The notes beneath the pieces are model-generated. The model saw nothing but the letters and a program-made list of their open reading frames with translations, did not search any database and had not been told where the DNA came from. A DNA stretch of 64,000 bases from NCBI GenBank assembly GCA_902539895.1, contig CACBMD010000001.1, forward strand, positions 1 to 64,000, written 5' to 3'. The DNA comes from an uncultured SAR116 cluster alpha proteobacterium (GTDB lineage Bacteria; Pseudomonadota; Alphaproteobacteria; Puniceispirillales; Marisalimonadaceae). The position numbers and the translations under genes are program-made. Shown one piece after another: positions 20,337 to 28,844 of this stretch (positions are counted from its first letter, which is position 1; each line of letters begins with the position of its first letter).

Positions 20337-20803
20337 TATTTCTTACCCTCTAACCAAGTTACTTTGTTGTCCATTTCATTTGTTCGAACATCATTTCCAA
20401 AATCAGAATTTAATGCATGTACCTCAAAAACATCCTTCTGCATTTTTGTTGTAACTGTTCCTGGTGTAAGTGTTATCGAGTTAGCATATGTAACTTTTGC
20501 AACATCGGTGACCTGAGAAGCTTTGACGGTAAAGGTTTCAGGCTCAACTTTTCCGTTTATAATTACTTTTGCAGTGCTTAAATTTGATTTCAATATTTCC
20601 TTAAATAACCATATAATATAATTCAAAAGTCTTGGTATGAAAAATATTGGCAGACCTTCATCATCAATGAGCTTGCCACGTTTAGCAACAAAAACACAAA
20701 ATGCACATGAAAATATACCTAGACTTATTATGAGTATACTATAGTGTCCTGACATCAATAACCATAAAGTAAGTAGTATGAAAAAAAGGATTAATGATTT
20801 CAT
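20336..20803 (-). CDS. mnhE: Mrp/Mnh antiporter subunit E
   Basis: DVAKVTYANSITLTPGTVTTKMQKDVFEVHAL; first gene of the operon. Confidence 0.88.
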   Translation of the reverse strand: MKSLILFFILLTLWLLMSGHYSILIISLGIFSCAFCVFVAKRGKLIDDEGLPIFFIPRLLNYIIWLFKEILKSNLSTAKVIINGKVEPETFTVKASQVTDVAKVTYANSITLTPGTVTTKMQKDVFEVHALNSDFGNDVRTNEMDNKVTWLEGKK

Positions 20804-20879
20804 TAATTTAAACCTTCACTAAATTATTATTAATTTTTAACTAATGTTAGGTTTTATTTCAATAACAGTTTTGATAGCT

Positions 20880-21818
20880 TTATGGTTTTGCAAAAGTTTC
20901 TACTTTTGTGATCTTTTTTATAATTCCTTTTCTTTTAAGGAAATTACTAAAATTTGAATAAGTTTTTAAATCATGTGCTTGTGGTCTTAGAGCAAACCTA
21001 GATATAGTATCTTTGTAAGCTCTTTTATTTAATTCATCATTTAAACCTTTTCTAAAAGAAGAAAAGTCTTTCCATGTAGAAACTGGGTCATTTATAATTG
21101 TTAAAGTAGCTTTCTGGATTGCACTAAAAAACTTATCGAAAAGGGGGTTGTTTTTATTTTTTTTATTTGCAATGTATATTAGTTCTTCATAAGTAGGTAC
21201 GCCGTGCTCTTCAGGATAGAAAGCTCTACCTGGGTGATTAACAATGTCCATTTGATTGAGCTCAAAATTCCTAAAAGCTCCAATTACTGCGTCAACTTTC
21301 TTTGCAATTAATGAGGGTGATAATGAAAAGTTAATATTCACTAAATTTACATCAGACATATTTAGGTTATATTTTTGAAGCATTCCAGATAGTAGAGCCT
21401 CTTCAAATCCACCAACTGAAAATCCAACCTTTTTTCCTTTAAGATCTGAAATTGTTCTAATGGGCCCATTTTTTAAGACAACTAGGGAATTTAAAGGAAC
21501 ACTTACTAATGTTCCTACTCTTACAACTGGCAATCCTTGATCAACTTGAATATGTAGTTGTGGTTGATATGAAATTGCTAAGTCTAATTTACCAGCTGCT
21601 ACTAATTTTGGAGGATCATTTGGATCAGCTGGCTCGATCATCTCAACTTCAAGGTTAAGGTCTTTAAAAAAATTTCTTTTTTTAGCAATTATTATGGGAG
21701 CATGATCAGGGTTTATAAACCAATCAAGTCCTATGGTTAATTTTTCAGATGAAGCATTAACATTACTAGTGAAAGTTAATAGCAAGATACTTAAAAGTAT
21801 TTTTAAAATAATTTTCAT
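20880..21818 (-). CDS. thiY: Thiamine-precursor (HMP-type) ABC transporter substrate-binding protein, ThiY/NMT1-like
   Basis: Signal peptide, LTIGLDWFINPDHAPIIIAKKRNFFKDLNLEVEMIEPADPNDPPKLVAAGKLDLAISYQPQ; directly behind a TPP riboswitch. Confidence 0.85.
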   Translation of the reverse strand: MKIILKILLSILLLTFTSNVNASSEKLTIGLDWFINPDHAPIIIAKKRNFFKDLNLEVEMIEPADPNDPPKLVAAGKLDLAISYQPQLHIQVDQGLPVVRVGTLVSVPLNSLVVLKNGPIRTISDLKGKKVGFSVGGFEEALLSGMLQKYNLNMSDVNLVNINFSLSPSLIAKKVDAVIGAFRNFELNQMDIVNHPGRAFYPEEHGVPTYEELIYIANKKNKNNPLFDKFFSAIQKATLTIINDPVSTWKDFSSFRKGLNDELNKRAYKDTISRFALRPQAHDLKTYSNFSNFLKRKGIIKKITKVETFAKP

Positions 21819-21823
21819 TTGCT

Positions 21824-21898
21824 TCTCCCTCCGCTGGTTTTAACCAGATCAGGTTATAAGGGTTAATTTCTCAGCTAGACTAATGTCACGCACCCCTG
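21824..21898 (-). promoter_or_regulatory. TPP riboswitch (THI-box)
   Basis: Minus strand CCAGGGGTGCGTGACATTAGTCTAGCTGAGAAATTAACCCTTATAACCTGATCTGGTTAAAACCAGCGGAGGGAGA carries CTGAGA, ACCCT and AACCTGATCTGGTTAAAACCAGCGGAGGGA core blocks. Confidence 0.95.
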
Positions 21899-21944
21899 GC
21901 AGTTTAATTCTATTACAAATAATATAGAAAAAATCAATAATAAT

Positions 21945-22670
21945 TTATTTCCACCATACGTATTTACTTAGAACGTAATCTGTAATTTTATAAATGGTGA
22001 TGGTCATAAAAATAAGAATTAATAGAGCGGCAAACATGTTATCAGTTTGCAATCTTGCGTTACTGTATATCATAAAAGACCCAAGTCCTGTGCTTCCCCC
22101 AATCCATTCTCCAACAACTGCTCCAATTGGAGCAAAGCAAGCAGCAACTCTTAGCCCAGAACATAATCCAGGTAAAGAAGAGGGAATTTTGATCTTCCAA
22201 AACAATTGAATTTTGGAGAGGTTTAATGTTTTCCCAGCGTCAATTAGTTCTTGAGGAACTTTATTTAAGGCATCTGTGAAATTAGATGTTATTGGAAAAA
22301 AAACTATCAAAACACCTATTACTATTTTACTAATCATTCCGTATCCAAGCCACAAAATTAACAATGGAGCTAAAGCAAAAACAGGAATTGATTGGCTGGC
22401 AAGTAATATTGGCATTATCCATCTTTTTAATGTGACCGAAGAAGAAATTATCAAAGCTGTTGATATTCCAATTATAGAGCCAATTGCTATAGATGCCAAA
22501 ATTTCAATAAGTGTGTAGGATGCGTGAATTATGAGTTCATCCCAATTAACATAAATTGATACAAATATTTTTGATGGAGGAGGGAGCATAAAAACAGGTA
22601 GCTGAAAAAATAAACAGCTTATTTCCCATATCACAAAAATAGTTGTTGCAATTAATATTCCTCTTATCAT
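21945..22670 (-). CDS. thiX: ABC transporter permease, ThiX-like
   Basis: Inner-membrane component: ALAPLLILWLGYGMISKIVIGVLIVFFPITSNFTDALNKVPQELIDAGKTLNLSKIQLFWKIKIPSSLPGL. Confidence 0.85.
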   Translation of the reverse strand: MIRGILIATTIFVIWEISCLFFQLPVFMLPPPSKIFVSIYVNWDELIIHASYTLIEILASIAIGSIIGISTALIISSSVTLKRWIMPILLASQSIPVFALAPLLILWLGYGMISKIVIGVLIVFFPITSNFTDALNKVPQELIDAGKTLNLSKIQLFWKIKIPSSLPGLCSGLRVAACFAPIGAVVGEWIGGSTGLGSFMIYSNARLQTDNMFAALLILIFMTITIYKITDYVLSKYVWWK

Positions 22671-22722
22671 TGTAACCTTAGTAAGTAATTTTATATCAAT
22701 TATATATATTAAATATAAAAGA

Positions 22723-23850
22723 ATGCAGAATTTTTTATTTACAAGTGATATTTTTAGAGGCTCTAGATATGAAAAAGGTCATCCCCTCGACATGGATAGA
22801 GTATGGCCAAGTGTAGAGCTTATAAAACTTATGGGATGGGTAAAAGAAGATCAAATTATAAAAAACTCACCCGCGGATATTAGTGAATTAATTAAATTTC
22901 ATGATTTAGACTATGTAAAAGCATTAAAAAAGGCTGAAGAAGATCAAAATCTTCCAGACAATCTTAAGAAGAAATTTAATATTGGTATTGGAAATAATCC
23001 AATATTCAGAGAGGTTTTCTCAAGACCGGCAACTGCTGCTAAAGCCTCTATAAAAGCTGTTGAAATGATAGTGAACAAAAAAGCAAAAAAAATTTTAAAT
23101 ATATCTGGTGGAACTCATCACGGACGAAAGTCACAAGCTTTCGGCTTTTGTTTTCTAAATGACTGTGTTTTAGCGATTCTAAAAGCCTTAGAATTTAATT
23201 TAAAAAATATCGTTTATGTAGATCTTGATGCTCACCATTGTGACGGAGTGCAAGATGTTTTTTCTGAAAATGAGAATGTGTCAATTATATCGATTCATGA
23301 AAAAAATAGATGGCCTAAAACTGGTAAATTTGAGGATAACAAACTTTTCAACGTAATAAACTTTCCTGTCAATGAGGATTTTAATGATAATGAAATGGAC
23401 TATATAGTAACTAACGTTATTATTCCTTTTTTAAAAATCAAGAAAGCTGATCTTTTAATAATTCAAGCAGGTGCTGATATGTTAGATGGTGACCCTCAAT
23501 CAAGAATTAGTTTGAGCAACAATGCGTATTGGAAGGCAGTCAGAGATATTCAGTCTCTTAATGAAAATGTTATAATCTTGGGTGGTGGTGGCTATAATCC
23601 ATATTTAACGGCAAAGGCTTGGGCTGGTAACTGGGTTTTAATAAATGATAAAGAAGAATATTTAGACCAAGAGATGAAGCCGCAGTGTTATGATTTTCTT
23701 AAATCTCTTACTTGGCATAATAGACGAGTTAAGAACGGGATCCCAAATAAATGGATTAGTGCATGGAGAGACGAATATAAAAATGCTGCAGTAGGTGATG
23801 ATATTTTATTTCTTGTAGATAAAATGTTAAAAATTAAAAAAATATGCTAA
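22723..23850 (+). CDS. Histone deacetylase family protein
   Basis: NISGGTHHGRKSQAFGFCFLNDCVLAI, VYVDLDAHHCDGVQDVF, IIQAGADMLDGDPQSRISLS. Confidence 0.92.
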   Translation: MQNFLFTSDIFRGSRYEKGHPLDMDRVWPSVELIKLMGWVKEDQIIKNSPADISELIKFHDLDYVKALKKAEEDQNLPDNLKKKFNIGIGNNPIFREVFSRPATAAKASIKAVEMIVNKKAKKILNISGGTHHGRKSQAFGFCFLNDCVLAILKALEFNLKNIVYVDLDAHHCDGVQDVFSENENVSIISIHEKNRWPKTGKFEDNKLFNVINFPVNEDFNDNEMDYIVTNVIIPFLKIKKADLLIIQAGADMLDGDPQSRISLSNNAYWKAVRDIQSLNENVIILGGGGYNPYLTAKAWAGNWVLINDKEEYLDQEMKPQCYDFLKSLTWHNRRVKNGIPNKWISAWRDEYKNAAVGDDILFLVDKMLKIKKIC

Positions 23851-24311
23851 GCCAAATCATAATTTCTATGTTAGGAACTTTCCTAATAGCTTTTCCAAGT
23901 TCTTTATTTTCTGAAATTAATAGTCCAATATTCAAACAAATTGTTTGTAGTGTTAATTTTGGAAATAAAAATGCTAAAGAGTTATCATTAGAAATTGCTG
24001 ACAATGAACAAAAAAGATCCTATGGATTAATGAATAGAAAAGACATGAAATCTAATTCAGGAATGTTGTTTATTTGGAAAAATAGACAAATTCGGAATTT
24101 CTGGATGAAAAATACTCATTTTAATTTAGATTTGTTTTTTTTGAATAACCAAGGTGAAATAATTGAGATTTATAAAAATGCTAAAGCATTTGATGAAACT
24201 AACATTAAAAGTCAAAATGAAGTAAAATTTGTGGTCGAATTAAAATCTGGAGAGTATCCACTCCAAATAGGAGATAAATTTAACTGTCCATTTAAAGAAT
24301 TATTGAAATAA
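23844..24311 (+). CDS. DUF192 domain-containing protein
   Basis: EIADNEQKRSYGLMNRKDMKSNSGMLFIWKNRQIRNFWMKNTHFNLDLFFL. Confidence 0.9.
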   Translation: MLSQIIISMLGTFLIAFPSSLFSEINSPIFKQIVCSVNFGNKNAKELSLEIADNEQKRSYGLMNRKDMKSNSGMLFIWKNRQIRNFWMKNTHFNLDLFFLNNQGEIIEIYKNAKAFDETNIKSQNEVKFVVELKSGEYPLQIGDKFNCPFKELLK

Positions 24312-24372
24312 ATTGAATTTCTTTAAAGTAAAGCTTGATTTTGAAGATTTCTAAAGTATAAATCGAATTGTT

Positions 24373-24449
<77 letters not shown>

Positions 24450-24473
24450 AATTTTATTATTTATCTTCGATTT

Positions 24474-25340
24474 TTAGGCCATCATAGGTTCTTGGTCACC
24501 AACTAAGGTAACTCTATGCATAATCCTTTTGATAGTATTGTTATCAAAAGGTTCAACTGAATGCATTGTACATCTATTATCCCACATCACAATGTCATCA
24601 TTATTCCAAATATGTTTGTAAACATATTTAGATTGAATTGAATGTTCTATTAAGAAATCAAGCAATTCTCTTCCTGCACTATCATCATAATCAACAATTT
24701 TTACCATCGTATGTGGTGATAAAAAGAGACTAGATTTCTTATTTGAAGGATGTTTCCTTACCAAAGGATGAATAACAGGATCAAGTTTATCATAATTGCC
24801 TTTGTTTTTTCTTTTGCTAAGTTCGTCAGACAAACTTATTATAAAGTCGTTATCGTGTACTACATTTAAGCTTTTTATTTTCTGTTTCATCGACTCTTCT
24901 AGGTCATCATAAGCTTTATACATATTTGCAAATAGAGTGTTTCCTCCTTTATTTGTGGTAGAAATACCATGAAGAATAGATCCATTACTTGGTATTTTTC
25001 GAAATGAACTATCAGTATGCCAAAGCCAGGATTGTTTCAAATATTGCCAAGAAGTTTCTTTGTTAGTAATAATTTTACCATTTTCATCAACATTTGAAAC
25101 TCTATAAATTTCAGGATTTCTTGATGATCTATGAGATAAAGAAGGATGAATTTCTAGTTCACCAAATCTTTTCCCAAATTCAATATGAACTTCATCAGAA
25201 ATATTTTAATTGGGAAATACAATAACTAGATATTCAAGCCATAATTTTTTTATTTTTTGAAAAGTATCGTTATCTAAATTTGAAATTTTAATGCCTTCAA
25301 TTGAAACTCCTATATTCTCATGTAATTTTTTTACAATCAT
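24474..25340 (-). pseudogene. TauD/TfdA family dioxygenase with internal TAA at codon 45 (25206-25208)
   Basis: MIVKKLHENIGVSIEGIKISNLDND...YLVIVFPN*NISDEVHIEFGKRFGELEIHPSL... continues in the same frame into ORF 24474..25040. Confidence 0.88.
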
Positions 25341-25375
25341 AATAATAAACTCCTTTGATGTGATATTAAAATTTT

Positions 25376-26128
25376 TTATTTCAATTTAATTAGTAAATCT
25401 GCAGTACGTCTCTGGTTTGCTACAACACGTTCGCGATCTGCTTGTATGCGTTCACGTCGTTTAGCAATGTCATCACCAAGTTCTAAGATGCCTTTTGTGT
25501 CGTTCTCGACACGATTTACCAAATCATTAGCGTCTTTCTCTGCTATATTTGCTCTTTCTAGCAGTTTGTCTAATCGTTCGGTATTAGATTTTACAAATTG
25601 TGCATTTGCATTTGAAGTTGCCTTTCTCATTTGCTTAGCAATAGATCCATCAGCCCAGTCAGCATTTTCAGAAATCATGGTATCACCTTGTTCAACCACT
25701 GACTCATTTGCTTCAGTAATCAAACCGTTAACTGACTGCAACATCTGATTTACTTCAATCATTTTTGTAGCAATGTCACGTAGAGTATCATTGAGGTCAG
25801 TACGGTTTTCAAGTTGTTCAATCCTAACTTGATTTGACATTCTAACCTTGAAATTATTTTGAACATCAGATGTGGGTTCTAGTGCTTCAAGCATTGCCAT
25901 TCTACAGCCATACAGATCATTGACATTGTCAATTGCTATTGATCGGTTGCCCATAAAAGCAGAAGTAAAATTTCTTTGTAGCAACGAACGATTTTCCTCA
26001 ATATCAGCCAGTAAAAGCATGAGTTCAGCGTATGTCGTAGACACCTCTGCATCCAGCTCAAAAATCCTACGTCTGTTCTTACGAATATTCGTTTTATTTT
26101 CAGATATTAAATCAGTTTTTTTTGCCAT
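25376..26128 (-). CDS. Predicted coiled-coil protein of unknown function in PII/DUF1538 cassette
   Basis: 250 aa, charged and Leu-rich heptad-like, no TM; same strand and tightly spaced after the PII-like genes. Confidence 0.7.
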   Translation of the reverse strand: MAKKTDLISENKTNIRKNRRRIFELDAEVSTTYAELMLLLADIEENRSLLQRNFTSAFMGNRSIAIDNVNDLYGCRMAMLEALEPTSDVQNNFKVRMSNQVRIEQLENRTDLNDTLRDIATKMIEVNQMLQSVNGLITEANESVVEQGDTMISENADWADGSIAKQMRKATSNANAQFVKSNTERLDKLLERANIAEKDANDLVNRVENDTKGILELGDDIAKRRERIQADRERVVANQRRTADLLIKLK

Positions 26129-26139
26129 GGTTTCACCTA

Positions 26140-26526
26140 TTATTCTGTAATTTCCTCTAACTCTGTGTGATCATCATCCTGGAGTACATGTTTAGTGGAT
26201 TTCTTTAGTTTGTTCATATAGATTATTCCTTTATTTGGCTCTGATAAGTCGCAGAAGCGATAAATAAAATCAAATATATTCTCAGCTTGGTCAGCTGTTA
26301 CTACAGCATGAAATTGTTCTACATCAAAAGAACCTGAAACACCTGAAACAGTTTTCTGCCCGATCATTGTGCCAGCCACGTTGTAAAAGTAAACTTCATT
26401 TATATTACGTTTCATTAGCTCAGGGATTAACTTGTCTGTACCACCTTCATACAATATACCTGAAATTAACCAAGTATAATCAAGATAGTTTACCCTAGGA
26501 TCTGTTTTTATTTCAGAAAAGACCAT
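26140..26526 (-). CDS. PII-like (GlnB-fold) protein, second copy
   Basis: 128 aa; INEVYFYNVAGTMIGQKTVSGVSGSFDVEQFHAVVTADQAENIFDFIYRFCDL; located 1 bp after the first PII-like gene. Confidence 0.55.
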   Translation of the reverse strand: MVFSEIKTDPRVNYLDYTWLISGILYEGGTDKLIPELMKRNINEVYFYNVAGTMIGQKTVSGVSGSFDVEQFHAVVTADQAENIFDFIYRFCDLSEPNKGIIYMNKLKKSTKHVLQDDDHTELEEITE

Positions 26527-26527
26527 C

Positions 26528-26887
26528 TTACGAACCTACATATTTAGATAAAATGGAAGGTGGAACGTAGGTGGCAGCCTGCATTAGAGGAGTAGCGTAC
26601 ATGAAACCCATACCAGGCGTATCCAACTTTCCAGCTAAAAACATTCGTTCAAAAACTCTATCTACTTCATCACTTGAAACCATAACATTGACGACATCTC
26701 TTTCGGCATCAACAGCAACACCTAAAGCCCCTAATCTTTCGCGAATCCCGACACCCATTGCGCCATGCACGGTTGATCCTTGAATTCCTACCTCCAGTAA
26801 AGCGTCAGTAATGATTTCCCCATAACCATGTTGAACAACTGCAGTAATTAGTGTTGCTTCAGTTAAGGTGGTAAATGAACGTTTCAT
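26528..26887 (-). CDS. PII family (nitrogen regulatory-like) protein
   Basis: LITAVVQHGYGEIITDALLEVGIQGSTVHGAMGVGIRERLGALGVAVDAERDVVNVMVSSDEVDRVFERM; 4-bp overlap with the DUF1538 gene. Confidence 0.75.
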   Translation of the reverse strand: MKRSFTTLTEATLITAVVQHGYGEIITDALLEVGIQGSTVHGAMGVGIRERLGALGVAVDAERDVVNVMVSSDEVDRVFERMFLAGKLDTPGMGFMYATPLMQAATYVPPSILSKYVGS

Positions 26888-28674
26888 TTTGTTTCTCCTT
26901 CAAGAGCAAGCTCACGAGCAACGCGGCGCTCCTCACGTTTTACTTTAAATTGTACATAAATACCAAGTGTCAAAACTGCGACAATAGGGCAAATTGATGC
27001 TGCAGCCAAAATTCCAAATCCATCTGTTGAGCCAAGTGCATTTCCAAATCCTAGACCCATCGCAAGCACTAATGGAACAGTTACAGGCCCAGTAGTCACA
27101 CCTGCAGAGTCCCAACCAACATTGACGAATTCCTCAGTCGATAAAAGAGTTAATATTAATCCAAGGGTGTAGCCAGGTATTAAAATATACATTATATGAA
27201 ACCCATATATAAGCTTTAAAACACCTAGCATAATTCCAGTACCCACACCAAATGCGACAGCTATCATTAACATGGATTTTTTAAATGCACCGTTTGTTAA
27301 ATTTTGCACTGTCATCCCAAGGGCATTCAGAGCAGGCTCTGCAAGAGTGGCTGATAGACCAAGAACCCAAGCAAACAAACCTGCAATCCCGACACCTACA
27401 GTCATGCTATAAAGCGGACTTGCTGTGATTGCATCAATTGATGTAAAAGCACCTGCAATCAATCCGCCGGATTGATCTCCGAGTTTCGCTAAACCGTAGG
27501 TTAAACCGATATTAAAAATACACATTCCAACGACTGCTAGTATAATTCCATAGTAAGTTATGAAGGCATTTTTCAACTTTTCTCGCAAAATTACTAATAG
27601 CACCACTGCTAAGAAAATCACCAATGGTACAATGGCTCGTACACCTAAAATTACTTCTGTCCAAGGGGTAACTTCATACCATTGTGGCTGAGAGGTTGCA
27701 GTCTGAGCGGCTAATTTTATTTCAGCTGCCTTTTCGATAATCAGTTCAGCAGGAACTGTGTAAGCAGTATAAAAGCTTAGTATCAACACGCCCAGGATTG
27801 GGAACACTGATGCCAATGTCACAATACCAAACCCGGATAATGAAGAATCTGCACCTTTACCGGCTGCTGCAGCGACACCAATACCAAGTGCAAGGACTAA
27901 TGGTACTGTTACTGGACCAGTTGTAACTGCCCCACAATCCCAAGCTAAACCAACAATTTTAGTTAGTTCAGGGTCCATGAAAGCAATAATACTCAAAATT
28001 AAAGTAGGGGTAACGCTCATAAAAATCATTGGCTTTAAACTCCAGCCACGTAAGAACCTTACTGTCCCCAAAACTGCTGCTAAACCAACGCCAAGTCCAA
28101 CTAGTAAAACAGTCGCACCAGAACGATCATTTAGTAGTGTAAATAAATAAGGTGCTTGTTCTGGATTGACAATTGATCCAGCTACCTGCAATGCGCCAAT
28201 TGCTGGCTCGGCAAATGTTACACCTATCCCTAACAGGAATGCAATAAATAGTACGCCAGCCAATGGTAATTTACGAGGTAAAGTGTTTCCAATTATCTCA
28301 CCGAAAGGCATAAGTCCAAGCTTCAGGCCCTCCATAAACATCATCAAGCCAATCATAACAGCAAACAATCCGCCTGCAATTATACTTGCGTCCATAACAG
28401 GTGTTTGAAGAACTAAATATTGGAAAAGTGCCAAATAAATTGCCAGTGGAACAACTGCACGTGCCTGATCAATAAATCGTGTAGACAAATATGGTTGCAG
28501 AATTTTAAATATATCACCACCGCCCAATTTCATTTTTGGAACAGGTTGTGGATGTTCATTACCATGACGATCAAACAATGGCTCTGGCATTAATTCTTGG
28601 TATGGAATTTTTTGACTGTCGATTGACATTGCTTGGATGTAATCACCAAATCTTATGGTTTTGCGTCGTGCCAT
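26884..28674 (-). CDS. DUF1538 domain-containing multi-TM protein (two tandem DUF1538-like halves)
   Basis: Repeated motifs: WDCGAVTTGPVTVPLVLALGIG and WDSAGVTTGPVTVPLVLAMGLG; GVTFAEPAIGAL and SATLAEPALNAL. Confidence 0.88.
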   Translation of the reverse strand: MARRKTIRFGDYIQAMSIDSQKIPYQELMPEPLFDRHGNEHPQPVPKMKLGGGDIFKILQPYLSTRFIDQARAVVPLAIYLALFQYLVLQTPVMDASIIAGGLFAVMIGLMMFMEGLKLGLMPFGEIIGNTLPRKLPLAGVLFIAFLLGIGVTFAEPAIGALQVAGSIVNPEQAPYLFTLLNDRSGATVLLVGLGVGLAAVLGTVRFLRGWSLKPMIFMSVTPTLILSIIAFMDPELTKIVGLAWDCGAVTTGPVTVPLVLALGIGVAAAAGKGADSSLSGFGIVTLASVFPILGVLILSFYTAYTVPAELIIEKAAEIKLAAQTATSQPQWYEVTPWTEVILGVRAIVPLVIFLAVVLLVILREKLKNAFITYYGIILAVVGMCIFNIGLTYGLAKLGDQSGGLIAGAFTSIDAITASPLYSMTVGVGIAGLFAWVLGLSATLAEPALNALGMTVQNLTNGAFKKSMLMIAVAFGVGTGIMLGVLKLIYGFHIMYILIPGYTLGLILTLLSTEEFVNVGWDSAGVTTGPVTVPLVLAMGLGFGNALGSTDGFGILAAASICPIVAVLTLGIYVQFKVKREERRVARELALEGETK

Positions 28675-28844
28675 AATTAATCCTTACAATATATTAATAT
28701 CTATAAATAACTGTAATAAAGTACTAAATCAATAAATTTTATTTAAGAATGTATAAATATAAACTGTAAAACCTACAAATTTTAAATAAATGATTTTTAC
28801 TTTTATCTAATTAAATCAATTACTTACTAAATTTATGATAGATT

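Noticed and set aside
22723-23850. Histone deacetylase-like protein as a eukaryotic-style chromatin system
   Set aside because: Bacterial members of this superfamily are commonly metabolic deacetylases; no histone-like partner is present here.
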